DNA from: Roseiarcus sp963709185
Lineage (GTDB): Bacteria > Pseudomonadota > Alphaproteobacteria > Rhizobiales > Beijerinckiaceae
NCBI GenBank assembly: GCA_963709185.1
Contig: CAVPVQ010000026.1
Coordinates: forward strand, 62,001-126,000
Length of the DNA: 64,000 bases
Direction of reading: 5' to 3'
A program made the translations under genes and the position numbers. A model generated the notes under the pieces. It made no database searches. It saw only the letters and a list, made by a program, of their open reading frames with translations, and was not told the DNA's origin. Each line of letters starts with the position of its first letter. The stretch's first letter is position 1. This document shows, in pieces, positions 17,173-25,364 of the stretch.

Positions 17173-18506
17173 CGCCGGTCTTCCCTGATCGCCCACAGCT
17201 CCATCTGAAGCTCAGGCCAGTCGCCGGCGAAATGCATGCCGATCGCGCTGGCGACGCTGAATTCGGGCCACAGCGGCGATGTGCGATCGAGGTAGAAATA
17301 GACGTGATCGGTGATCGCGCGGATCTGCGGCGGCGGCGTCGGCAGATGGACCAGGTTCACGCCGGGCAGGTGGGCGTGAACGATTTCGTTCATCTTGGTG
17401 TTTGGTCCGACTTTCAGGAAGTTCGGCAGGTTCTGCTGAATTTCGGTGAGCGGCCGGCGCGCCGAGACTTCGAGCACCAGCGTTGCGTTGCGAAACAGCG
17501 TGCGGTCCTTGATCGTCGAGATATAGGCGTTCTGGGCGCGCTCGATCAGTTCGAGGCGAATGGCCCGCCGATCGAGACGCGCGCTGAGGAAATCCTGGAT
17601 GTCGCGCAGCACCGGGGCGAAGGCCCCCTCCATATCGTCGTGCGTGTAGGCGGCGTATTCGCGGGCGCGCCGCTCGGCGGTCGCGAACGTCGCGAGTTCG
17701 CCGGCGACGCGCAGCAGTTCCTCGTAGAGCCGCTCGGGATGGACATAGCGCGACCGGCGAAAATGCTTGAGCACCGGAATTTCGCGGTTCAGCATCTGCA
17801 GCATCAGATAGTCCGCGCTTTGCAGGCCGCCGCCCGCCGTCGCGTCGCTGGCGTAGCGCGCGAGTTCGTCGAGCTTGTTGCCGATCCAGCCGATCACCCG
17901 GTCGAGCCACCCCTCGACGGTCGGATGAGCGGCGCAGACGAGCAGCGGAGGCGCGAATTTCTCGTCGAAGACGATCGTTCGGTCGTGCACTTCAACGATC
18001 CGCGCGATCGGCAGCCCGACATAGCCCGGCTTGGCGGTCTTGCGGATCTCGTAGGCGAGACGCGGATAGGCGACGTCGATTTCCTCCTCGACGCGCAGAT
18101 GCGAGGTCGAATCGATGACCGTTTCGGAGCCTGCGACGAACCGCGCCGCGTTGTCCGACTTGTCGTGACTGACTTCGCGCGAATTGTTGGCTTTGGCCGG
18201 CATCGAGAGCCAGACGAGCTGGCCGGCCGCCGTTTCGGGGGCCTCGATCGGAGCCGGCGCCGGACTGTCGGCGGGAAAATCGAACAAGGAGCCGTCGGGC
18301 ATGACGCCGGCCGCCTTGCGCAGCGCGAATTTGCTCTGCTGGGCGAGGTCGCGGTCGAGTTCGAGCGTCGCGAAGCCCCAGGGATAGGGGGTGACGTGGC
18401 GCACCCGGCTCTCCAGCGCGTTCTCGAGATAGCGGTCGGCTTGTTGCAAATGATGGGGCCGAAGGAACAGTCCTTCCGACCAATTGACTTTCGCGTACCA
18501 TGACAT
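17169..18506 (-). CDS. tssK: T6SS baseplate protein TssK1 (ImpJ/VasE)
   Basis: A 445-residue TssK. The start MSWYAKVNWSEGLFLRPHHLQQADRY contains the family signature WxEGLFLRPxHxQ; ATG 18506 has GGGGAATT upstream. Later family segments include AYISTIKDRTLFRNA, LPNFLKVGPNTKMNEIVHAHLPG and DHVYFYLDRTSPLWPEF. TssK forms the adaptor between the baseplate and the TssM-TssL membrane complex. Its stop overlaps the start of tssL1. A second TssK at 61179-62519 is homologous but clearly divergent (WTEGLRVRPQHFQQ), so the two are specific to their own membrane sets. Confidence 0.93.
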   Translation of the reverse strand: MSWYAKVNWSEGLFLRPHHLQQADRYLENALESRVRHVTPYPWGFATLELDRDLAQQSKFALRKAAGVMPDGSLFDFPADSPAPAPIEAPETAAGQLVWLSMPAKANNSREVSHDKSDNAARFVAGSETVIDSTSHLRVEEEIDVAYPRLAYEIRKTAKPGYVGLPIARIVEVHDRTIVFDEKFAPPLLVCAAHPTVEGWLDRVIGWIGNKLDELARYASDATAGGGLQSADYLMLQMLNREIPVLKHFRRSRYVHPERLYEELLRVAGELATFATAERRAREYAAYTHDDMEGAFAPVLRDIQDFLSARLDRRAIRLELIERAQNAYISTIKDRTLFRNATLVLEVSARRPLTEIQQNLPNFLKVGPNTKMNEIVHAHLPGVNLVHLPTPPPQIRAITDHVYFYLDRTSPLWPEFSVASAIGMHFAGDWPELQMELWAIREDRR

Positions 18507-18738
18507 GGTCGGAATTCCCCAATCATCCAACTGGGACGCCGACGCCCGGACGGCCCGTCGCGGCGGAAGCCGCCATCGATGTGTTCAAATCGAGCAAATC
18601 AATGCTGCGCACGACTCAAAATGCGAAGCAAGCTCGGAAAACCCGCTCGCCCGCGCGGCCCGCCGGCCCGGCGCCGCTGGCGTCCCGGCATGGCTTCGCC
18701 AGGGAAAAGACATCATCTCAAACCGATCGCGCGGCGCG

Positions 18739-20109
18739 TCAAGGCTCCTTTCGCTGCAGGCGATCGTAGCTTTCCGCAAACAAAAGCATGAACGCCTCAG
18801 ACAAACGCCCGTCGTTGCGCTTGGTCTTGGCGCGCCAACGCTCGACGTAGGTGTCCCAGAGCTTGGCCTTACGGGACCCCACCAGCGCCCCCAGGCCGCG
18901 GTCCGGCTCCACGGACGCTTCGACCTTGTCGGGCGCAAGATCCTCGAAAAGCGCCTCCAGCGCGCCCTGCATGGCGCCATAGGTCTGCATTTGATGGGCT
19001 TTGAGGTCGGCGAAACTGCGCTCCACCGTGGTCTTCGCGTCGAGATAGTTGCGGGTCGGCGGCCCCAGCATGATCGCCAGCGCCTCCTCGGGCGCGGCGG
19101 TGAATTTCAGAGGATTGTTCTCGAGCGCCTGGATCATCGTGCGGCTCGAACTTCGCATCAGGCTCTTGGTCTCGGAGCGGGACGACAGCAACTGGGCGAG
19201 ATTGAGCGCCATCAGCCGCAGCACCGCGCCGATGTCGTCGGCGACGGCGGCCGGGTCGCGGCTCCCGATGGCGCGCTCCGGGACGCCCGCGGCGCGCGCG
19301 ATGCGCGCGAGGACGTCGAACTGGGCCGCGGGGGCCTCGCTCGCGGGCTCCGGCGGCGAACGCGGCGGCGCTGGCAAGTCCTCATGCGGGACATTGCCGG
19401 CCGGCCAGGCCGCGGCCGCCGGCGCGGCGACGGGCGGCTTCGTGGCGGCCGGCGCCGGCGCTGAGCGCGGCGGCGCGGGGCGACGCGGCGTCGGCGCGAC
19501 TGGCTCGACCGGTTCGACGATGGGCGGGGGAGCCTTGCCGCGCAGCCAATCGTCCGACGGTCCGAACGCCGGCGCGCGAGCGGCGGCGATCGGCGCCGAG
19601 GCCGGGGGTGCGAAGAAATCGGCCGGCGGGAGGCCCGACGCGAAGTCGAGAAAGTCGGGCGCCGCCTGGCGCGCCCGCTCCGGCGCGTAGTCGCGCCGGT
19701 CGTCCGGCGCCGCCGCCTCGCCCGCCGCGCCCCAGAGATCGCCGGCGCCTTCGGCGCCCGGCGCCGCGGAATACAACGCGGCGGGCGGCTCCTGTCCCTC
19801 GATCTCCACCGCCACGATATATTGCCCGATCGACAGGCGATCGCCGCTGCGCAACAAATGCGGCGCATCGAGCCGAAACTGCGCGCCATTCACGAATGTG
19901 CCGTTGGTGGAGACGTCGTGCAGCCAATAGCCGCCGTCGCGAAAGCGAATCTCGCAATGCTTGCTGGACACCAGTCGGCTGGGATCAGGCAGCGTCCAGT
20001 CGAGATGCTGATCGCGCCCAATGTCGAGGCCCCGGCCTTCGACCTGCACCCGGACTGGACCGCCATCAGGCAATCGATCCATGTTCTCGATTGTCAGTCG
20101 AAGCAGCAT
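18739..20109 (-). CDS. tagH: T6SS FHA-domain protein TagH1 (ImpI/Fha)
   Basis: The protein has 456 residues from ATG 20109; the TTG one codon upstream is less likely. The N-terminal FHA domain spans about residues 25-95, with the phosphothreonine-binding signature LVSSKHCEIRF and VSTNGTFVNG. A Pro/Ala-rich linker of about 170 residues follows, then the T6SS-FHA C-terminal domain (ALENNPLKFTAAPEEALAIML, SFADLKAHQMQTYGAMQGAL, AKLWDTYVERW). Such proteins are activated through Thr phosphorylation and start T6SS assembly. It heads the minus-strand T6SS block; a PP2C phosphatase closes the block. The 232 bases between it and tssK1 hold no convincing gene. Confidence 0.88.
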   Translation of the reverse strand: MLLRLTIENMDRLPDGGPVRVQVEGRGLDIGRDQHLDWTLPDPSRLVSSKHCEIRFRDGGYWLHDVSTNGTFVNGAQFRLDAPHLLRSGDRLSIGQYIVAVEIEGQEPPAALYSAAPGAEGAGDLWGAAGEAAAPDDRRDYAPERARQAAPDFLDFASGLPPADFFAPPASAPIAAARAPAFGPSDDWLRGKAPPPIVEPVEPVAPTPRRPAPPRSAPAPAATKPPVAAPAAAAWPAGNVPHEDLPAPPRSPPEPASEAPAAQFDVLARIARAAGVPERAIGSRDPAAVADDIGAVLRLMALNLAQLLSSRSETKSLMRSSSRTMIQALENNPLKFTAAPEEALAIMLGPPTRNYLDAKTTVERSFADLKAHQMQTYGAMQGALEALFEDLAPDKVEASVEPDRGLGALVGSRKAKLWDTYVERWRAKTKRNDGRLSEAFMLLFAESYDRLQRKEP

Positions 20110-20261
20110 CAATGGCTCAACGGCGAGATTGCCTCACTACCAGCGCATTATCGTGCGCTTTGGCGGGCGCCGCAAGCTGCGGGTCGCGCGGGGCGGGCGG
20201 GCGCCGGCGACCCGCGACGGGCCTCGATCGGCGAACGCCTCGCCCGCCCAGTCGGCGCCGG

Positions 20262-20570
20262 TCATTCGCCGCGCTGCGCGCTGTCGATGATCTGCCGCAG
20301 TTGCGCGACGTGGCGGGCGAAGGCCGCCCGGCCCGCGGGCGTCTGGACGACGGTCGTCTGAGGGCGCTTGGCGACAAACGCCTTTTCAACGGCGACATAA
20401 CCGGCCTTCGACAAGGTTTCGATATGAGCGCCGAGATTGCCGTCGGTCGCTCCGGTGAGGCTTTTCAGGCGCACGAACTCCAGCCCGGTCCTGGCCGGCA
20501 TCGCGTTGAGCGCGGCCATGATCTTCAGACGCAGCGGTTGATGAATGATCTCGTCGAAAGGCTCGGTCAT
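20262..20570 (-). CDS. Winged-helix transcriptional regulator
   Basis: A 102-residue single-domain DNA-binding protein. The sequence FDEIIHQPLRLKIMAALNAMP, then FVRLKSLTGATDGNLGAHIETLSKAGYVAVEK, fits the ArsR/MarR-like winged-helix fold (HTH_34 type), with the recognition helix around DGNLGAHIETL. Basic wing residues follow (FVAKRPQTTVV). There is no ligand domain. Its ATG abuts the stop of the upstream membrane-protein gene, so both come from one transcript. Small regulators paired with a four-helix membrane protein are common and usually autoregulate; the palindrome at 22239-22267 is a possible target, but this link is inference. Confidence 0.8.
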   Translation of the reverse strand: MTEPFDEIIHQPLRLKIMAALNAMPARTGLEFVRLKSLTGATDGNLGAHIETLSKAGYVAVEKAFVAKRPQTTVVQTPAGRAAFARHVAQLRQIIDSAQRGE

Positions 20571-21122
20571 TCAGGCGCGCCGCATCCACAGGCCGGCGAA
20601 CACCAGCCCGCCGCCGTTGACGAAGGCCATCCACAGATCGAACCAGCCGCCGATGAAGAAATACCCGAACAGCGCCAGCGCGGAGACGGCCGCGCCCATG
20701 ACCACGAAGCCGCGCGCCGCCCACAGGCCGACGACCGCAAAGGGAAGCATGAAATAGATCGGCCAGAAAGCGCTCAACTCGCGCGGGCCGAACCCGCCGA
20801 AGGTCAGCGTGCACAAAAGGCCAAAGCCGAGGAACAGCGCGAAAGCCGAAATCAGACGCCAGTCGAGACCTCCCGGGGAATCGCTTCGATTGAGCGCGCC
20901 GATCGTCGCGCTGCCCGCCACTCCCGCGAGGTAGACGATCGTCCACGCATGCGTGGATTGACGCGGCGCGGCGAAGGTCACGACGTAGCCGAGGAACACC
21001 AGCGCGCCCCAAAGCAACAAGCTGAGGCTGGCCCGCCGGTAGAAAATCGACTGACGCACTTTGCGGGTTATCGCGTCGATCTCGCCGAGCGCGGAGGCCG
21101 CCTCTCCGCTGTCAATAGTCAT
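20571..21122 (-). CDS. Multi-pass membrane protein of unknown function
   Basis: A 183-residue protein with about five hydrophobic segments, including SLSLLLWGALVFLGYVVTF, TIVYLAGVAGSATIGAL, LISAFALFLGFGLLCTL, FAVVGLWAARGFVVMGAAVSALALFG and a C-terminal one. A charged N-terminal cytoplasmic segment precedes the first helix. No enzymatic motif is visible. It sits immediately upstream of a winged-helix regulator, with which it is cotranscribed (stop and start are adjacent). It may act as a sensor or anti-regulator for that protein; this is positional inference. Confidence 0.72.
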   Translation of the reverse strand: MTIDSGEAASALGEIDAITRKVRQSIFYRRASLSLLLWGALVFLGYVVTFAAPRQSTHAWTIVYLAGVAGSATIGALNRSDSPGGLDWRLISAFALFLGFGLLCTLTFGGFGPRELSAFWPIYFMLPFAVVGLWAARGFVVMGAAVSALALFGYFFIGGWFDLWMAFVNGGGLVFAGLWMRRA

Positions 21123-21198
21123 CGACGTGAGCCTCCATTCCCCGGCTTGGCGCGCCCTTTTGCGTGGACCGTCTCGGCATATGCGAGGAGTCCGGGAT

Positions 21199-22206
21199 TC
21201 AGTTGGCGACAGCGTCGGCGACGATCGCGGCGAGCGCCGCCTTGTCGCTGACGATCGCCATGTGGTTGACGCCGGGGATGATTCGCAGCGTCACTTTGGA
21301 TTCGAATCCTCTGACCGCGTCGGCGTATTTGCCCGATTCCATGAGTTCGTCGTCCGCCCCGGCGAACAGGGCGATCGGCGCCGAGGCGTTGGCGAGGTCG
21401 GCGCGATAGTCGTTGGTCGCGTAGTTTCGCATCAACCGGTAGGAATAGGCCGACGTGAGAATGGACTGCAGATTCGGCGCCGTCGCGAACGCCAGGACCG
21501 GTAGCGACGAACAGCAATCAACGCCGATTCGTCGCAGCAATGAAAGGGCGAGAATGCGGGGAATGTCCGGTCTCGCCCAGCCGCCGGAGTTGGCGCGCGA
21601 AGACGGCGCGTCGTAGCCGAGATAGGGAGCCAGCAGGATAAAGCGGGCGAACTGGCGTTGCAGCGCGGAGCCCGCGACGTGCAGGACGAATCCTCCGCCG
21701 GACGAGTGACCGATCAGCAGAAGGCGCGCGTCCGGATCGCTCCTGCGGACGAACGCGACGAAATCGGCGAGATCGTCGTCGAGTTGTCCGAAATAGGCGA
21801 TGTCGCCGCGCGCCCCCGAATGGCCGTGGCCGCGCATGTCGAGCGCATAGGTTGCAGTCCCGCTTTCGGCGAGCGCTTTGGCCAGCGCGTGCATGGCGAT
21901 GCTGGAGGCGGACGAACCATGCGCCAGAATGGCGATGCGTCCTGAGCCCGCGCCGCCGTTGGCGGAGGCTTGCGCGGGATAGAACCGATAGGCCAGTTCC
22001 GTGCCGTCGCGAGCCTGAAGGCGCGATACGTCCGGCATGCCCGAGCGGTCGACCGCGGACGCCGTGTCATGGATCGAGGCGAGCATCGGCGGCCGCGACA
22101 GCGGCGCCGCGAGCGCCAACGCCAACCCGAGCGCCGCCAGTCCGATGAGACAGAGCGCCCAGAAGGCGAGAGTGGCCGCGGAGCGGAGAAGATCATTGAC
22201 TGTCAT
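21199..22206 (-). CDS. Membrane-anchored alpha/beta hydrolase (monoacylglycerol lipase-like)
   Basis: A 335-residue protein with an N-terminal transmembrane anchor (LAFWALCLIGLAALGLALALAAP) and an alpha/beta-hydrolase fold of the Hydrolase_4 / S33 type. Visible motifs are AILAHGSSASS (oxyanion region), LDMRGHGHSG, the nucleophile elbow LLIGHSSGGGF, the acid loop LFAGADDELMESGKY, and the catalytic His in IPGVNHMAI. The triad is complete. Likely substrates are carboxylic esters or lipids; the exact one cannot be read from sequence. The gene is first in a minus-strand group with the membrane protein and regulator, and an 11-base-arm palindrome lies 33-61 bases upstream of its start codon. Confidence 0.83.
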   Translation of the reverse strand: MTVNDLLRSAATLAFWALCLIGLAALGLALALAAPLSRPPMLASIHDTASAVDRSGMPDVSRLQARDGTELAYRFYPAQASANGGAGSGRIAILAHGSSASSIAMHALAKALAESGTATYALDMRGHGHSGARGDIAYFGQLDDDLADFVAFVRRSDPDARLLLIGHSSGGGFVLHVAGSALQRQFARFILLAPYLGYDAPSSRANSGGWARPDIPRILALSLLRRIGVDCCSSLPVLAFATAPNLQSILTSAYSYRLMRNYATNDYRADLANASAPIALFAGADDELMESGKYADAVRGFESKVTLRIIPGVNHMAIVSDKAALAAIVADAVAN

Positions 22207-22238
22207 GAATTGCGCCTCGGCGCTTTATTCGCTTCCTA

Positions 22239-22267
22239 CAGATAACTCTAACTCACAGAGTTATCTG
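22239..22267. promoter_or_regulatory. Perfect 11-base-arm palindrome upstream of the hydrolase gene, likely operator
   Basis: CAGATAACTCT (22239-22249) and AGAGTTATCTG (22257-22267) are exact reverse complements separated by seven bases. The AT-rich dyad stands out from the GC-rich surroundings and sits 33-61 bases before the start of the minus-strand hydrolase gene, a usual operator position. The winged-helix protein encoded two genes downstream is a candidate binder. Confidence 0.5.
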
Positions 22268-22506
22268 AGTCAACCACCTCCCGGTTGACGAACGAAGCGC
22301 GCGCGCCCAGCGAGTGAGCGGCGATCGCCGGGCGATGTCACGGCGCGTCTCGTGGAACTTTGGGATTTCAGCTGGAGCGCCGGACCGCGCGACTCGAAAG
22401 TCGCGCGCCACCGTCCCGGAGATTCGGCGCGTCCGGCCAATCAGGCCACGCCCGCAGGACGACGACAAGCGCTTCTGCTGCGCAGTTATGGATCATCTCG
22501 CGTCGC

Positions 22507-22541
22507 GGCGCCCTCAGGCGCCCGCCGGCCGAGGCCGGCGG
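22507..22541 (-). terminator. Tandem GC-rich hairpins after the TadE-like operon
   Basis: Two hairpins follow the stop of the minus-strand gene ending at 22549: CCGCCGGCC-GA-GGCCGGCGG (22522-22541) and GGCGCC-CTCA-GGCGCC (22507-22522). They are well placed to end transcription, but there is no T-run, so intrinsic termination is uncertain. Confidence 0.35.
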
Positions 22542-22548
22542 CCGTGGC

Positions 22549-23118
22549 TCAGCACCCCGTGCAGGGAATGTTGGGCGAGATGCGCGGCGCCATGTAGGTC
22601 TGGTCGTGGAGGGTGATCGGCCCGGTCACGAGGTAGCCGATCGCCGGGGTGTAGGTGTAGGCGACCTCCCCGAAAATGTAGGTCACATTCGCCCCATCGA
22701 TCGTCGAGGGAAGCGTAAGGGATTGTCCGACCGGCCGCTTGGTGCCGTTGAGCGACTGGCTCCATGTGACGGTGGCGTTGCCGGAGGCGTCGGTCTGCAC
22801 TTCTGAAACCGTGACGACGATATTGGCCGTCGAATAGGGGGCGACGATCGCCGAGGAGGCGCCGAGGACGGTCTGAACGTCGGTGTTCGCCACCGACGAA
22901 TATTGCGTCACCAGGTCGGTGACCGTGCGCGCCGTCAGCGTGACCTTCCGGTCGATGTAGATGGCGTTGCCGTAAGTGATCGTCCCGGTGAAGAAGAACA
23001 GCGCGATGGGAAGAATCATCGCAAACTCGCCCGCCGCGGCGCCGCTTACGGCGCCCCGCCAATCGAGCAGGATTGAGCGGAGACTCTGCGCGCGCAACCG
23101 TCTAACGATCGTCGTCAT
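22549..23118 (-). CDS. TadE/TadG-like envelope protein (pseudopilin-like)
   Basis: The protein has 189 residues from ATG 23118; an extension up to 23220 would run inside the upstream gene and is rejected. Near the N-terminus, after a basic segment, GAAAGEFAMILPIALFFFTGTITYGNAIYIDRK has the TadE-type helix with a Glu followed by a long hydrophobic stretch. The C-terminal part is a beta-rich Thr/Val/Ser domain ending IPCTGC, with a pair of cysteines. It starts three bases after the stop of a second TadE-like gene, so the two form an operon. These are minor pilin-like proteins of the Tad (Flp) apparatus; no other tad genes are present in the window. Confidence 0.78.
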   Translation of the reverse strand: MTTIVRRLRAQSLRSILLDWRGAVSGAAAGEFAMILPIALFFFTGTITYGNAIYIDRKVTLTARTVTDLVTQYSSVANTDVQTVLGASSAIVAPYSTANIVVTVSEVQTDASGNATVTWSQSLNGTKRPVGQSLTLPSTIDGANVTYIFGEVAYTYTPAIGYLVTGPITLHDQTYMAPRISPNIPCTGC

Positions 23119-23120
23119 GG

Positions 23121-23681
23121 TTAGGGCTCGTTCCTGAATACCGAAGTCGCCATCATCAAAAGCATGCTGTTTGGTTCGTTCGACAGATTGAAGCCGAGCG
23201 GCCCCAGAAACACCGGCCACTCATACATCACCCGCATCACCATGATGTCGCCGGGCGCGCCCACATTGTACTGCCAGGTGTTGGACACCTGGCCTGATCC
23301 GTTGAACGTCAAAGTCGGCTGGGTGACATTGGCGTTGGCGAACGACGTCGCCGGCTGCAGGTCGATCATGAAATTGGCGCAGGTGAATAGCCCGGGAGAG
23401 TTGTTGCAAAGGGCGGTTGCGAACTGGCTCTGCGTCATCGTGGCGCTCTGGCCGGTCAGCACCAGCCTGGCGGTTTGCTCGACCGCGCTCTCCAGCAACT
23501 CCTGCGCGAAATAGATCAGGCCGACCTGCATGATGGCGACCATCAAGGCGACGAACGGCGCCGCGACGAGCGCGAATTCGACGGCGGGGCTGCCTCTGCG
23601 ACAGCGCAGGAATCGTTCGATCGCCGCCCGCGTGCGACGGACGATCAGGCTTTCGAAAATGGGCACGGCGAGCGGCGTCAT
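23121..23681 (-). CDS. TadE-family protein
   Basis: A 186-residue TadE-like protein. The segment CRRGSPAVEFALVAAPFVALMVAIMQVGLIYFAQELLESAVEQTARLVLTGQS is classic TadE: basic residues, small residue before AVEFA, one long helix, then an amphipathic helix ending in ARxVxTGQ. The C-terminal domain has two cysteines (LCNNS, TCANF) and an exported beta region. TadE proteins are assembled into or help mature Flp pili. The gene is the first of a two-gene minus-strand operon, with a 500-base leader region upstream. Confidence 0.85.
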   Translation of the reverse strand: MTPLAVPIFESLIVRRTRAAIERFLRCRRGSPAVEFALVAAPFVALMVAIMQVGLIYFAQELLESAVEQTARLVLTGQSATMTQSQFATALCNNSPGLFTCANFMIDLQPATSFANANVTQPTLTFNGSGQVSNTWQYNVGAPGDIMVMRVMYEWPVFLGPLGFNLSNEPNSMLLMMATSVFRNEP

Positions 23682-24183
23682 GAGGCACCAGCGGCGGTCG
23701 GATAGTTAGCCAACCGGCAATCTATTCGGCAAAACTTGCGAGACGGTTACATCGATATCGGAATTTCCCTTGCACTTTCCGCAATCGGCCCGCCCAGCCC
23801 GAAACGCCGGCCATCGCGGCGGTCAAAACCCGATTCTCGCGCCCCGCCCGACCGCCCCGACGACCCCTGCGCCGCCGTAGTTTCGTTCTCAAGCCATTGT
23901 TATCGCAAGACCGATCGATCCCGGTCCGAAGCGATTCACCATGCCCGACGAGTCCTCGCACGGGTTCCCCGCTGCGCTTGTGCGGGAGGGCGGCGGCCGG
24001 CCCGAAAGTTGACGCTCCGAGGATCGACGGGGCTTCGCGGCGCGCTGACAGGCCCCCGCGTTCCACGCACGCTAACCATCCGTCGCTTCGGCGGTTGCGC
24101 CCTCTCGGGCCGATGCTTAAGAATGTGTTAAGAACCTTGGACGGAGGCCACCCGTCGTGTGAAGATTTTGTTAAGCATCCGGG
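23682..24183. other. Divergent intergenic region with CtrA-like motif
   Basis: The 502 bases between the minus-strand TadE operon and the plus-strand DUF2865-like gene contain no gene I can support. The region has a CtrA-like TTAA-N7-TTAA box (24117-24131), a further TTAAG near 24172 and a palindromic CGATATCG near 23752. It probably holds both divergent promoters. The frame at 23722-24237 has no recognisable similarity. Confidence 0.4.
24117..24131 (+). promoter_or_regulatory. Possible CtrA-binding box
   Basis: TTAA-GAATGTG-TTAA matches the alphaproteobacterial CtrA consensus TTAA-N7-TTAAC except for the last base (G instead of C). It lies 53 bases before the start of the DUF2865-like gene and about 435 bases upstream of the TadE operon on the other strand. 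CtrA controls cell-cycle and pilus genes in this class. The motif is short, so chance occurrence is possible. Confidence 0.3.
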
Positions 24184-25146
24184 GTGTTGGATGAATGGCC
24201 GCCGCGTCCAGGGTTCGTCGAGGTCGGGGCGAATCACCGGCGCCAGCTTGGCCCGCCGGCGGCAAGTGCGCGGTCGAGGAAGCGTCGAACGCTCGCGGCG
24301 TTTTTGACCGGCGTCGGCTTTTTCGCCTTGGCCCTGTGCTCCCTGCGGGCCGGCGTCGCCGCGGGACTGATCGACGACCTCAATGACCGGCTATCCTTCG
24401 TCACAAGCCGCGGCGACCACGGCGGCGCGGCGCCTGACGGCGACTATCCCGCGTCAAATGTCGTCTGGACCCCGCTGGCGCCTCCGGGATCGCAAGCCCA
24501 TCGAAGCGCCGCCCCGCGAACGACCGCGGCCGCCTCTTCGTTGCCGCGTCGTTCCGTGTGCGTGCGTCTGTGCGACGGGTATCATTTTCCGATCGGCCCG
24601 CTGTCGCAGGAGGCCGATTTGAACGATCATGAGGCGGCCTGCGCCAGCCTTTGTCCGGATGCGCCAACGCGCGTGTTCATCGAACCGGGCGGGTCAGACA
24701 GGATCGAGGATGCGGTCGCCGAGGACGGCGCGCGCTACGTCGCCTTGCCGACGGCGTTCCACAATCGCACGCGCCTCGACAAGGCCTGCGCATGCCATCG
24801 CCAGGCCAGCCAAGGTTTCCCGCTGCTCGACGATTTCACGCTGCGCAAGGGCGATGCGATCATGACGCCCTCCGGCATCGTGGTCTTTCGCGGCGCCGGC
24901 CACGCACCGTTTTCGCAGGACGATTTCACAACCCTCGCGAACGCCGCGCTGCCAAGAGACAGGCGGGCGGTTCTCGCCGCGATCGAACGCGCGGCCGTTC
25001 CGAACGTCGATCACTCGAGCGAGGGCTCCGCGTCGTCGGGCGATTCCGAGATCGCATTCGCCGCGCCGCCAGCCACCCTGTCGACGCCTGCGTCGCGCGA
25101 CAATTCGATCCACTTCGTCGAACCGCCCCGCTCCGCGAGCAACTGA
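24184..25146 (+). CDS. DUF2865-like secreted protein
   Basis: The frame opens at a GTG at 24184 (about 320 residues), but the true start is uncertain. A hydrophobic segment (LAAFLTGVGFFALALCSLRAGVAAG) acts as a late signal or anchor. The core SVCVRLCDGYHFPIG, followed by HEAACASLCPDAPTRVFI, IEDAVAEDGARYVALPTAF and CACHRQA, is the cysteine-bearing pattern of DUF2865, found in Rhizobiales. Family function is unknown. It is monocistronic, with a 218-base gap after it that shows no clear element. Confidence 0.72.
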   Translation: MLDEWPPRPGFVEVGANHRRQLGPPAASARSRKRRTLAAFLTGVGFFALALCSLRAGVAAGLIDDLNDRLSFVTSRGDHGGAAPDGDYPASNVVWTPLAPPGSQAHRSAAPRTTAAASSLPRRSVCVRLCDGYHFPIGPLSQEADLNDHEAACASLCPDAPTRVFIEPGGSDRIEDAVAEDGARYVALPTAFHNRTRLDKACACHRQASQGFPLLDDFTLRKGDAIMTPSGIVVFRGAGHAPFSQDDFTTLANAALPRDRRAVLAAIERAAVPNVDHSSEGSASSGDSEIAFAAPPATLSTPASRDNSIHFVEPPRSASN

Positions 25147-25364
25147 GCGCGGACCTGCCGCGGCGCCATTGCGCGCGCCGTGCGGTCGGCTGGAGGCTGG
25201 ACAGCGCCCCGAGGCGCCGTTGAGCGAGGCGAGCGAATACCGCCGCCAGCCAACGAGACCAACCACGATCCGGCAATCGAAGGATGGCGCAACCGGAACG
25301 AAACACGCTATAGGCGTGGCGCCGGGCGACGAACGTTTCGCCTTCCCCGGCTCGCCAAGGACGA

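Larger units (their letters stand above)
22207..22548. other. Intergenic region between the hydrolase and the TadE-like genes
   Basis: This 342-base gap contains the 11-base-arm palindrome (22239-22267) near the hydrolase start and two GC-rich hairpins (22507-22541) just after the TadE-like gene. Nothing else recognisable: the open frames here overlap one another in several phases and resemble no known protein. Confidence 0.4.
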
